NCBI GenBank assembly: GCA_949316235.1
Contig: OX438748.1
Span: 33,784,836-33,848,835, forward strand
From: Oegoconia quadripuncta
Lineage: Eukaryota > Arthropoda > Insecta > Lepidoptera > Autostichidae
Length of the DNA: 64,000 nucleotides
Reading direction: 5' to 3'
Part shown: piece by piece, positions 34,316 to 44,501 of the stretch
Numbering within the stretch: the stretch's first letter is position 1
Layout: each line of letters starts with the position of its first letter
The notes under the pieces: generated by a model
The model's database searches: none
What the model was told of the DNA's origin: nothing
What the model saw: the letters and a program-made list of their open reading frames with translations, nothing else
Program-made: the position numbers and the translations under genes

Positions 34316-35020
34316 AAAAATAAAATATCCTTGGACATATACAGACAGCACCATCTAGTTCCACATTAAGCACTACCACTAAATATTCGCCACGCAGAAT
34401 CGCTTGCAGTGTTTAAACTGCGTCTAAAGGAATATTATTTATCTCTCTAATGAATTGTATATACTGTTATATATGTATATTTATGTGTATTTTATTATTG
34501 TACTTATTTATATTTATTTATTTATTTATTTTTTGGTTTGGTTTATTATGGTTTGTTTATTTTAGTAAGTGTTTATCTTTGGATGTATTCCACTATACCT
34601 ATGTATTTTATATGTATCGTCTATGTACCTACTGATATTTAAGTTATTCAGCTTTTACTTTGCACTATCCAACTACTTACTAAAAAAACTTCTTTAACTG
34701 AGGTTGCCTGGAAGAAATCGCTATCAGCGATAAGACCGCCTTTGTACACTTCATCGTCTATGTTAAATGTTCTTTGTATTTTATTTTTGTGTGCTATAAA
34801 GAATTTAATAATAATAATAATAATAAGCAACTAGACTTATGTTGTGGATACCAGATGGTTGATATACTACAAAAAATACTTATTATATATGAAAACATCC
34901 ATAACTCGGGTACACATGTCCGTATTCATCATACAAACATATGCCCCTAGCGGGATTCGTACCCGTGACCTTTTGGTATAGCAGCAGAGTTTCTAACCAC
35001 TACACCTAACAGATCGTCGA
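34316..35020 (-). mobile_element. SINE-B split by a LINE insertion
   Basis: 34316-34371 is the 3' end of the SINE and 34828-35020 is the rest, with head and B-box region. The two parts rejoin at the CATTAAGCA / AAGCAACTAG sequence of intact copies. Confidence 0.85.
34372..34827 (+). mobile_element. LINE 3' end inserted in SINE-B
   Basis: Begins in frame RHAESLAVFKLRLKEYYLSL followed by a stop, the end of a LINE ORF2, then a T-rich 3' UTR ending in seven or so AAT units. TAAGCA on both sides is the likely target-site duplication. Confidence 0.8.
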
Positions 35021-35524
35021 ATTAAAAGAGATGTTATATCAAACCCGCTTGAATTTGATTGATTGGTGCTATAAGTATATAACTTAGACCACGACCTACT
35101 AGCATCAAATATTCACATCACGGACGAACTAGTTCACACCGAAAGCTAGCTCGGGCGGATAACGAGCTTATTTTTAAATACCAGGACGGTCATAGTCGTG
35201 AAAATAGATGACCGAAAGGAGATTCCATTTAGGTGTTTTAAATTTTGTGTTAGAAGGCAAAGGCAAGGCAATGCTGTTAGCTGTTAAGGAGCTCGTGAGG
35301 AGACGGTCCTGACATCAGTTCATGTCTGTCATATAAATGTATTGTCATCAAAACTGAACGACTATGCAAAATTTCAGCTCCTTATGAAATGGTTTTAATT
35401 TTATTTGCACATTTTGAAATGGACAATTTACTATACATACGCTTGGAATAAAAATTAATTGTCCACTCACAGCTAACATAGTTCAAATTTCAGCCAATAA
35501 TTATAGAAACAGTTGCGAAACAGT

Positions 35525-35841
35525 TAACCGCCTCCGTGGCTCAATGTAAACAACATTGGGTTTACGATTCGGAGGTCGCGGGTTCGATCCCCAGCGGTTA
35601 CATGTTTAAGTACTCGGTTTGGTTGATGGTAGGGCATTTTAAATGTCCGCCTGGCTGGCTACCACCATCTTATCTAAATCTGCCGCCAAGCAGCAATTTT
35701 AATAGCATTGTTGTGTTCCGGTTGTCAAAGATAAGACCTCCAAATGTGTTGGGGTTTCCGGGTCAGTACGCTTCCACCTTCGACATCATCTTCATTTAAC
35801 ATCAGGTGTGATTGAGGTCAAGTACCAACCCGCAGTAAAAA
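35525..35841 (+). mobile_element. SINE-A, full length
   Basis: Perfect head CCGCCTCCGTGGCTCAATG, inverted pair and B box GGTTCGATCCC. A short deletion in the body (GATAAGACCTCCAAATG) removes GATAGCCAGTC-like bases. Short A-rich end. Confidence 0.9.
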
Positions 35842-36349
35842 CACGAGTTACCTAAGAAAGTTGTTATAAAAATTCTATCACTTCAATACCAAATTATTCT
35901 TCTTTACGACCACCGACACTGTGCTCCTGTGGTGGGATAAACCAGGGTTAGTGCGGCTACATAGTGGACACACAATCAGTAAATCAACAGTCCTTGAGAT
36001 AGCTTAGAACGGCAAGAAAGAATAATAATAATAAGGAATATTGTTTTTTGTAAATATGTAAAATTTTTAAGTAGGTACATTATTATCCTTCCATTCTTAT
36101 TAATTTTGTTAGATTAGATAATTAAAAAAAAAATATTATTTCTTAGAAAATAATCTTGATTTATGATTTTGAAATGACGTAACTATTCCTTTATATTCTT
36201 GTAGCTAGAAATACTTCATGTAATATAAAATATGACCTAGCTAGGATTTTTTTTTCTGATAAACTATTGGAAACTATTGGAAATAACGATTTTTTTTTTG
36301 TAAATTGATTAACGTAATAAATAACTTCATTAAGATATAAATATCATGA

Positions 36350-36690
36350 AATTAAAGAAATGTGTGGCGTGCAAGATAATGTAGTAAGTAGGATAGAAAA
36401 GGTATTTTAAGGTGGTTTGGGCATATAGAATGAATGAAAGTAGATTAACGAAAGCAATATATCAGGAAAGGGTGAATGGCAGGGTCGGTAAAGGTCGACC
36501 AAGAAGGACGTACGTCAATCACGTGACTGACGTACTCAGAAAAGGTCAGGTGTGGTCAATCATTAATTGACGAGTGTGGATTATGTTTGGTGAGAGTGGA
36601 AGAAGCAAAAGTAGTATGTCAGGATCGTTGCATTAGTCTCTGCCTACCCCACCGGAAAACAGTGGTGAGCATATGTATGTATTAAAAAAT
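36350..36690 (+). pseudogene. RTE-like LINE C-terminus
   Basis: Reads RWFGHIERMNESRLTKAIYQ then GRVGKGRPRRTYVNHVTDVL before frames break. It ends with the tail GTCTCTGCCTACCCCACCGG and TATGTATGTATT. Confidence 0.85.
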
Positions 36691-37494
36691 ACAAACAAAC
36701 AAACAAACAAATACACTTTATTGCACAACAGACAAGAAAATACAGTTTCAGAAAAGTGGTAAAACACACTCATAAATGAAATAATTGTTTATCCAAGCTT
36801 GACTAGAGTATCTATTATTCATAAAATAATTGTTTGTGTGCCAACTATAGTAAAGCACGTTGAAAGAACTTCAGCTTAAGTGACATCTAAGTAAAACTAA
36901 AGAAAGTATTACTTCTGTAAAATTAATAGAAAGCTTGAAAAACGTTGATTGCTTTTCAGCGATCATTATAACTAGGTATGTTTTTGGTAATATAAACACT
37001 TATTTGAAAACCAAAAACCATACTGGATATTAAAAAAGAACTAAAAAGACTTCTATTTCAAAATCTGGCAAGCTTGGAAACAGAAGACTTGTATTTTGCG
37101 GGCGTAATATGCTCTTTTTAATGATAAAATGTAATATACTAGGCTACAGGAGGCAAAATAGAAATCTATATACACTCAATAAACATTCTTCTTCCTTCCT
37201 TCCTTCTTCTTGTGGCAGTCAGGTGAAAACATTACATACACAGGAAAAATTGCTATTTTTATTAAAACATAACACACATTATTCATTAAACCGTTGGCTT
37301 CAACCAGTGTTATTGTTTGGGAAAAGAAGCGAGACGCAAGAAATTCCGTAGTAACACAATTTTATAATATCGGATGTTAAAATTTATGCACAATAGAAAA
37401 AGGAGCTATTTATAAAGAAAGTAAAAAAAATTAAATTTAAAAGGCAATGACTGGAACACGATTTTTCCTTGATTATGGTGGATAGAAAATGTGT

Positions 37495-37640
37495 TCGAAA
37501 AAGACTGTCAGCGTTAGTTCGTTGTTAGCAATGCTGATACGCTGCCCGAGGTAGCTGCCAGCTCTTATGTCACCAGCGGTCTCAAAAAAGCGTGACGATA
37601 GATTTCTGAAAAATTGTCGTGCTTCCGTACTCCACAGACT
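37495..37640 (-). pseudogene. GVETLGPWG-type LINE fragment
   Basis: The minus strand reads ARQFFRNLSSRFFETAGD then IRAGSYLGQRISIANN, aligning with the SKRLVDVTGDPRAG...AQRLSI part of 8921-9346. Adjacent frames are broken. Confidence 0.7.
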
Positions 37641-37924
37641 TATTATTCCACACGAATGGGCACAATTATGCAGTGTACATACTGTGTTATTGTAAACCTA
37701 AAATTATCTTGTGTTACTGGTACATGATTAATGTATCTAGAAATTCCGAGCTTGAATATTTCATCAGGTATTTTGGCTATAAAGCGGTGTGATTTATTAA
37801 GCTGCATTTTGTAGAGCGCTATGTTCAAACGCATCTATGTTGCAAGCCTTATGAGATGCATCTGTGGTTGCCTTAGGAACTGCTAGCATCTGGAAATTGA
37901 GATAATGTGGGATAAACTCCGGTA

Positions 37925-38185
37925 AACTGAGAGCGTCGGTGGCTCAGCGGTTATGACGCGGTCTCCCAATTCAGGAGGTCCGGGTTCGATTCCCATGCAG
38001 TCCATGTGCCAATGAGTTTTTAAATTTTATTTTATTACTTATGTGCATTTAACCGTGTGCTCTTAAACGGTGAAGGAAAACATCGGGAGGAAACCTGAGA
38101 AATAAAAATTCAAAAACATGTGAAGTCTGATTTACGGGCTGATGATGAAACTCCTGTTACGATCAAGTGATTCCATTGAGATTAT
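37925..38185 (+). mobile_element. Third tRNA-derived SINE-like element
   Basis: The head has GGTGGCTCAGCGGTTATGAC and GTCCGGGTTCGATTCCCATG, good A and B boxes. The body has GAAGGAAAACATCGGGAGGA. Only one copy in the window. The anticodon-arm region and continuing body argue against a functional tRNA gene. Confidence 0.7.
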
Positions 38186-38699
38186 ATTTTCATATTTTTT
38201 TTAAATAACAGTTACACATTATTTATTATTACAACATTATTGCAATTGATCCTGCAACCGAGCGCAACTAACATTTGCAATTTGAAAAAAAGAAACGCCG
38301 CAACAATGTAGCGAGGGGCTAAAGCGCTGGGTACGGGTAGTAGCCGTAGTTGCACGTATAGAATGCATGTTAGGCTCAACAATACGGTTTTTAAAAATTT
38401 GGAAAACGAACTTATTTAATATGGAATTTCGGAAAAACAAGTTAACGGATATCTGATGTATGTGGTTTGAGTTGCTCTTGAAAGTCGTTTTCTGGATTAT
38501 AAAACAATGGCCAAGAAAAAAGGTCAAATTATAAATGTGAATTTCAAAATTATGGACAGTGTTTTTCAGGAAAACAATAATAATATGGGAGATAATATAA
38601 AGGCATTTCGTTTTCTGAAAAACAAAATTCAGAAGTTAAAAAACGAATGGAATCCTGGCAAAGCCAACCATTAAAAAAGCCGTACAACCGTCTGTGGTA

Positions 38700-39010
38700 C
38701 ATATATTACAATATTTTGGATTGAAATCATCATTTCCCTGCCCTTATCACACTCTAGGTAGGGTGCCGACTTATGTCTTCCTCTTCCACTCTCCTCTATC
38801 AGCCGTCATCTCCGTATATCTTCTCCCCTTTCACACACATATCATTCCTCACCTAATCTACCCACACCTTCTTCGGCCTTCCTCTACCTCTGTATCACTC
38901 CACATTTAAACTTAGCACTCGTCTCGTTACGTGCCTTTCATCCTCCTCATAATGTACCCAAACCATGCTAACCTATTACTCCTCAACTTTTCTGTTATTG
39001 GTGACATTTC
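38700..39010 (-). pseudogene. RTE-like LINE C-terminus
   Basis: The minus strand reads DERHVTRRVLSLNVEWYRG then RGRPKKVWVD before a stop and NDMCVKG. Same arrangement as 2313-2765 but more decayed. Confidence 0.8.
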
Positions 39011-39599
39011 AGACTTCCTCTGATAAAGTTACAAATAATTATTAGTAACATGCTAAAACGTTTCTAAAACTACCCTCCCTCATGTACCTCTCGCTCGATA
39101 ACCGACGATTAATTTCGGCTTAACTCAAATAGAGCTGAAACAACTTTAAACTTTCTATGACTACGTTGTTCTATGATTACTGGTATATATTTTGGAAATG
39201 AGAGGTCTATCGATTTGAAAGAACATTGTTTAATTTATATTTCCGAGACCATTTGGGCATGGTTATCATTTTATATAGGTATATTTTAACGAATAATAGC
39301 GGTTCCTTGTTTTGTGGACGATGGGTAGCCATTTTTACATAAATAGTTTCTTGGACGGGTGTTTCTCTGCCAGTATGACGCGGATATGATTTCAATTTGT
39401 TAAATTAGTAATAATAATTTGAGAACAATTAAATTCATCACACATAAGTATTGAAAATTTACCAAATACCTACCTATATGATACCTCCTCGTGTCCAGCT
39501 TTTTATGGTTTATCACTTGCAGTTGTTTTTGAGTTGATTTTAGATATAGTTTTTTGTTTCGTTTACTTTTAGTTAATGTTTAAATTTATTCATAGAGTA

Positions 39600-39765
39600 A
39601 TAGTAATTAATTCCTTGGTGACAGCAACACTACTTGGGGGGGACTGAAAATCAGCAAATCTGCTGAGTCCCTACCTTTTCATCACAGTTTGAGCTAATTT
39701 ATTATCAATTAATTACTTGTTAAATTATTGTGGTGAATAAATACCTTTAATTAATTAATTTATTT
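39600..39765 (+). repeat. LINE-tail-like dispersed repeat, copy 2 of 2
   Basis: GGGGGGACTGAAAATCAGCA, GAGTCCCTACC and GTGAATAAATACCTTTAATT match 22698-22885. Confidence 0.55.
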
Positions 39766-40344
39766 ATATTAAAGAAGTAAATATTTATTTGGAGTTGGCA
39801 ATCGTAAATTACTGTAGAGATAAGTATGTATGCCATGAAGGCCGAGTATGAGCTACTACATACGAGGCCAGGATGGCAATTATTGCCGAAGCACGTATAG
39901 TTTCACAAAAATAAACAATACATTTGTAAAGGCACGAATACGATTTTGCAATGAATCCGTTACTTTTTAGCGCATTTACTTTAAAAAAATTGGTGTACAA
40001 CCTTAATAGTGACTTTAGTTTAAAATTCAGTCCCAGATATGGATAGTTCCAAAGTCAAATTCTATGGTATTGGAATAATTATGTACTTTTATTTTCTAAT
40101 TCCATGGTATTGGAATATGATACTTCCTGAACTTTTATTGGTTCTAATTGAAAAAGACAATGTCTTGAAGACTTCAAATTAGCTCTTCAAGCAATCTTTC
40201 GAAACGCTATTCATAAAACAAAATGTCACACCTGTTTAAATGTTGATTTGGGGGGTGGATTGAAGAATTGGAACTAGTTTACATTGCCAATCCATTTGGA
40301 ATTCTATTTGCTTGTGATGCCATTTGTTGGTAGTGCTTCACCTC

Positions 40345-40579
40345 AAAAGACATATACAGACAGCGCCATCTAGAAGCAACGAAGCAACTAGGCTTGTGTT
40401 GTGGATACCAAATGGTTGATACACTACACAAATACATTTTTTTTTTGGAAATAAATAACAACATCCATAACTGAATGTATATTATAAATGAAAAACATCC
40501 ATAATTCGGGTACACAGGTCCGTATTCATCATACAAACATAACTAGAGTATAACCACTACACCAATCAGGTCGTCCTGC
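40345..40579 (-). mobile_element. SINE-B abutting ADAMTS-like exon 3 donor
   Basis: Reverse copy with a duplicated AACATCCATAAT segment. It has lost its B box: the body joins CATAAC to the head GTATAACCACTACACC. In gene orientation its head starts 16 bases after the exon 3 donor. Confidence 0.85.
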
Positions 40580-40594
40580 AAAAATAGCACTGAC

Positions 40595-40711
40595 CTGACA
40601 CCGCCCATCGATACACATGTCGAGGCTGCCAGTTCGGCATCTCGTACCATCTGACACTCTTGCTGCAAGCACTGCTACCACCACACGGTCGTCTTCATCG
40701 AGAGATACAGT
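40595..40711 (-). CDS. ADAMTS-like exon 3: middle of the cysteine-rich module
   Basis: A 117-base exon of 39 codons, phase 0 at both ends. The acceptor is TTTTGTTCCAG and the donor is CAG/GTCAGT. The acidic start TVSLDEDDR has no counterpart in the human relatives I recall. After it VVVAVLAARVSDGTRC corresponds to the family pattern VVxLAPKVLDGTRC, and SLDMCIDGRCQ to SLDMCISGLCQ. Cysteines are at residues 25, 33 and 38. A SINE-B copy begins about 16 bases into the following intron. The 2.0-kb intron upstream is the shortest in the gene. Confidence 0.93.
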
Positions 40712-41134
40712 CTGGAACAAAATAAATTAATGCCAATTTATTCTGATAGTCATTATAGAAGCTCAAGTGTAATATGGATTTAGTGGCGTGCGTAGCGTTT
40801 TATCATTGGCTACGCATAATGATAACATTAAATTTGCTATTAAATAAGAAAGAATACAACTACAATATAACTAAATTAAAATTAAATTAAAAATTGTTTA
40901 TTTTCTCAACATAAATTATATAGGCTTTTATATTATTTATTTACATTTATAAGTTTACAGTTTTACACTAAAACACTTATAAGTTATTCGATGAGAGATA
41001 CACAAAGATTATTGATATTCATAATATTGGCACAAAAACAAATACAAATATTTCACGATCACCGTCAGATCATCCGCAAATGTGTCAACATTTTGGATCT
41101 CTTTCGTAAAGTTATTATTTAATAGTTATTATTT

Positions 41135-41505
41135 AAATGATGCTTTACAAAGTGATTATAGTGCTAGGTAATAACATAGAACACATTTGTGGGAAGACTG
41201 GTGCCTGAAAAGGGAAAACCAGAATTATAGGTCACCCGGCCCCCAGCTATGGACATAGTGTATTAGAGAAGATGGGTGTTAAATATTGTGATTAAGGAAG
41301 AAACACATAAGGGAAGAAACAAACTAGAAGGAAATCACCTGGTTTTTGAAGTGGAGTTGTAGTGTTGTGCACTGTTTTTAACCTCTGATGAAAAACGACA
41401 GGTGTTATGTGTTTGTTGGCGTTATGTGTGTATGTCCAGTCCCTATCCGCAAGTAATAAGCGGTCCAGTTGGAGTGCTGTTTACAAACTTTCAATTTATA
41501 GTTAT
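41135..41505 (+). repeat. Dispersed repeat, copy 2 of 2
   Basis: Partner of 1358-1735, with several short indels between the copies. Confidence 0.65.
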
Positions 41506-41611
41506 TTAATAAATAAATTGGTCTAGTAATATAGGAAAGGGCCAAGAAATAGATAGAATCGCTTTGAAAGATGATCTGAAAGAACGGGATCCGATAATGA
41601 GGTAATCGTTG

Positions 41612-41634
41612 TGGTTGGGTTAGGTTAGGTTAGC
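41612..41634 (+). repeat. Short TTAGG-like run
   Basis: GGTTGGGTTAGGTTAGGTTA holds about three to four units of the insect telomeric repeat TTAGG. Too short to infer a telomeric origin. Confidence 0.6.
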
Positions 41635-42039
41635 TTACTCTTATAGCAATCCTCGCAACTGTTTAGAAGATTTCTGTTCACATCAGTATGAATCAGCTGT
41701 CTCGACAATGCATTTCGAGGAAAACTTACAATTTAGTAGGGTAGGCATTTCCTATTTGCCTGTATGGAGGGCACGCCACTGCATGGAATCAAGTAATGGA
41801 TGGAATACTGCTGCCAACTCTGGTACGTGGCGAAGCGATAAAGTTTTGATAAGTACTTGCTGTTTAATTGCAAAGCTTGGAATAGCGTGTATATTTTGTA
41901 GGCTACATTTCGATGAGTATGAGTTGGAATTGGAAAATATTCTACTCTACTCACATTGTCTCTCTCTGTGGGTGTATCAATGAAAGAGATCATTGCCGCG
42001 TAAAGAGTGTCTTAATGGGCGACGCTGAAGCACACTGAT

Positions 42040-42125
42040 TCATGATCATATCAACCACAGGACATCCAGCTAAACATAGGCCTCCTCCATAGATTTCCAG
42101 AGCGACTAGTTGGAAACCGTCTGAA
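42040..42125 (-). mobile_element. RTE-like LINE tail
   Basis: The minus strand contains GGAGGAGGCCTATGTTTAGC then GGATGTCCTGTGGTTGATAT, the usual ORF2 terminal EEAYV region of these elements. Confidence 0.6.
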
Positions 42126-42560
42126 ACCAGCGACTTCGCGGAGAAACGTTTTACGCGTACCGCTCGCCTGGGGGACGGCGTGATGGTTATGTTAGGGAGG
42201 ATCTGGGAACGCATAGGCGGCTCCAGGCACCCCGACCCGCCCCCCCTCACAAGGGGAGGCCCATTCCCGGAGGGCGTCTCGTGCACCCTCCGTAGGGGAC
42301 GCTGTCGTACCTCACACAGCGATCAGCGAGTGGTATGAAGCGCGGCAGGGCCCGATGCGACGACATCCCCCCGACGTGTAGGGGGGTTGCGAGCGTTGCC
42401 GCCCCCCCGACGTTGCCTCTTGCGAGCGGGATCGGCCCTACATCAAGACATCCTACGCTGCGCTTGCCTTTACGTCGTTTCCACTCTTTATTATCAACGG
42501 TTCTTAATCCTATGCTATGGACCCTTCTTTCGTCCACTTCTTCTTCTTCTTCTTAGCGAG
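42126..42560. repeat. Unclassified GC-rich block
   Basis: Much richer in G and C than the neighbourhood, with homopolymer runs GCCCCCCC and CCCCCCCTC and open frames on both strands. It ends in TTCTTCTTCTTCTTCTT, which in reverse would be an AAG-type tail. I recognise no protein domain. It lies about 150 bp into the intron after exon 2. A LINE 5' region is one possibility. Confidence 0.4.
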
Positions 42561-42707
42561 TCGATGGCAAAAATATCGAATTCTTGAGGACCAGAATGTG
42601 GCCACACGTTGTCTGTGGCATAAAAGAGGTCCAGTCCTGCCTATTGCCAGTTCAACTTGCTAATCCCCTGGGCTATGTGTAAGTTTATTTAATATAATGG
42701 TACATAC

Positions 42708-42890
42708 CGGTTCAGGGCTCTGCCCCGAATGCTGAGGGGTTCCTCTGCATGTTAAAGCGCAGGGCTCTGCATCGTCCTTGTGAGCTCGCCAATGGAAGAG
42801 CTCCCCACCGTACGGGGTCCCGTCATGAGCGCTGCACTGCTGCTCACGCCAAATATCCTCTTCTAGTAGGGAGACGTTGGCGCGACATGG
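42708..42890 (-). CDS. ADAMTS-like exon 2: start of the cysteine-rich module
   Basis: A 183-base exon of 61 codons, phase 0 at both ends, with acceptor CTTTTCCAG and donor CCG/GTATGT. It begins PC, supplying the last cysteine of the preceding thrombospondin repeat. It then reads WREQQCSAHD (C19) and ends its conserved part with EPCALTC (C44, C48), hallmarks of the ADAMTS Cys-rich module, where the family pattern is roughly FRxQQCSA...NPCxLxC. W34 in ELFHW matches the usual YxW position. The tail GTPQHSGQSPEP is longer than usual and non-conserved. A GC-rich unclassified repeat lies about 150 bp beyond the donor and a large foldback element about 90 bp before the acceptor. Confidence 0.93.
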
Positions 42891-42980
42891 CTGGAAAAGA
42901 AAAACGATGTTAATGTTCGCTTTCTTATACAAATTAAAGATAATAATACAGATTATAATAATAATAAATGTTGAGTACAA

Positions 42981-43888
42981 GTATACAGGGCGTCCCAAAG
43001 TTATGGGACATGAAGGGGAAGTACCTTAAATATCGTAGATAGTGAATTTTGCTCAAAGAAGACTTTATGTTATTTTTAAAAGTTAGTAATTCTGCATTCA
43101 TAGATTTTCTAAAAATTATTTGCTTCGGCTGGGAATCGAACCGACTCAAATGTGAAAAAAAAAACACCCTACTTTTATGATGCCAATCGAAAGAATAGCT
43201 AAAAAATAATAACTCTGCCTAAGTAACATAGTATTTTAAAAGAAAGGAACAACGTGAAATTAATCATTTTAATCAAATAAAAAACATACATGAAACTGCC
43301 GTAGTCAATTAAGTAGGTATTTTTTTGTAAATTAATTAATTAAATGCTCAAAATGTGATCCCTCTTGTCTTACGCAAATCGCCAATCTTTTAATGAGCCC
43401 GCTGCCTGTTGATTTTTGTTGTTTCTGTTGAATACAAGTTTTATCATTTCATCTACACGTGCACTTATAATAAGGAAAACTATGTTAGTACCTATTTTAT
43501 GAAGTGGGTACTTATTTACGAATAATCAATGCTATCTTTGGAATGATAATATCGCTACTTTTCGAACGTCGTCGGCAATAAATAACTTTCTTGAAATTTG
43601 ACTCAATCATTTTATGTTGTTCCTTTCTTTTAAAATACTATGTTACTTAGGCAGAGTTATTATTTTTTAGCTATTCTTTCGATTGGCATCATAAAAGTAG
43701 GGTGTTTTTTTTTTCACATTTAAGTCGGTTCGATTCCCAGCCGAAGCAAGTAATTTTTAGAAAATCTATGAATGCAGAATTACTAACTTTTAAAAATAAC
43801 ATAAAGTCTTCTTTGAGCAAAATTCACTATCTACGATATTTAAGGTACTTCCCCTTCATGTCCCATAACTTTGGGACGCCCTGTATAC
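42981..43888. mobile_element. Large foldback element with about 270-bp terminal inverted repeats
   Basis: 42981-43253 and 43616-43888 are near-perfect inverted copies, beginning GTATACAGGGCGTCCCAAAG at each outer end. A 360-bp unique centre lies between. A TA target site within GTATAC fits a Tc1/mariner-like or related origin. The same predicted peptide appears on both strands only because of the inverted repeat. GGTTCGATTCCC at 43728 and its inverse in the other arm match a pol III B box. Confidence 0.88.
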
Positions 43889-44466
43889 ATGTAGTTTTCA
43901 TGGATTTCTACATGAAAAGGCTTGAAGTACATACTTCGTATTGTAGGTCACCTGACCAACTACTGAACTAGGTGATAACCTGAATCTTAGACAGTGTTCC
44001 ATCGTAGTTCATTAAATTTTTCGGTAAATTATCTACGCGGGCGAAGCTAGACTTGTACAAAATCTAATGTATTGCTTTCTAGAGGTCCTTATAAAGTAAG
44101 GTTCGTTTATTTATATACTTCCCAAATGTCAGTGGTGGTCAGAGATATCCCAACAACATGCGTTTGGGTGTTCCAATAAAAGTTTAATGCTTTAAACAAT
44201 ATCCACCTTCACCATTTCACGACACCCACGGGATAAGACGGATTGGTTCTATTTTGTAAGGTGAATAAAAACCGACAAGTACATGACGGACCACGCGCAG
44301 TGTAGTGTTCCGTAGTTGGTCGTCTCAATATGAGGACCTAGAATGGGGGTTTTTGTTAACAAAATAATTTTGAATGGAAAGTACATTTTATAAGTTTTTC
44401 GAAACTATGAGGAACCCTAAAAAGGGAACTTATATGGCTCAATTAATTTGGTATTTCACTGAAAAT

Positions 44467-44501
44467 GATAATTCGTAGTTTGTAGCTAACTACGAATTAT
44501 C
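44467..44501. repeat. Perfect 14-bp hairpin
   Basis: GATAATTCGTAGTT and AACTACGAATTATC are exact inverses around a 7-base loop. Confidence 0.85.

Larger units (their letters stand above)
2160..40594 (-). other. Intron between ADAMTS-like exons 3 and 4 (38.4 kb)
   Basis: Bounded by GTCAGT and TTTGCCCACAG; the reading frame is continuous across it. Repeats are listed separately. I recognise nothing in 4020-4330, 4960-5690, 6310-6650, 7217-7930, 8250-8920, 9690-9990, 10240-10800, 11235-11625, 12580-13015, 13930-14500, 15095-15395, 15770-16470, 17150-18015, 18255-19070, 19805-20190, 21560-21905, 22340-22695, 22890-23235, 23445-23780, 24710-25085, 28165-28675, 29715-30445, 31470-31955, 32335-33680, 33965-34315, 35025-35520, 35845-36350, 36695-37495, 38185-38700, 39015-39600 and 39770-40345. 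No other host exon was identified, although short exons would be easy to miss. Confidence 0.8.
40712..42707 (-). other. Intron between ADAMTS-like exons 2 and 3 (2.0 kb)
   Basis: Bounded by GTATGT and TTGTTCCAG. It contains a dispersed repeat also present near the left end of the window, a short TTAGG-like run, an RTE-type LINE tail and a GC-rich unclassified block. 40712-41130 and 41640-42040 show nothing beyond AT-rich sequence. Confidence 0.85.

Noticed and set aside
37930..37995. Possible genuine tRNA gene
   Set aside because: Good A and B boxes, but the sequence continues into a repeat body, and I could not form a complete acceptor stem.
41612..41634. Interstitial telomere from TTAGG-like run
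   Set aside because: Only three to four units, without flanking telomeric or telomere-specific retroelement sequence.
42934..43971. Two matching peptides on opposite strands (starting MFFFSHLSRFD)
   Set aside because: They are the two arms of the foldback element read in opposite directions, with no coding evidence.
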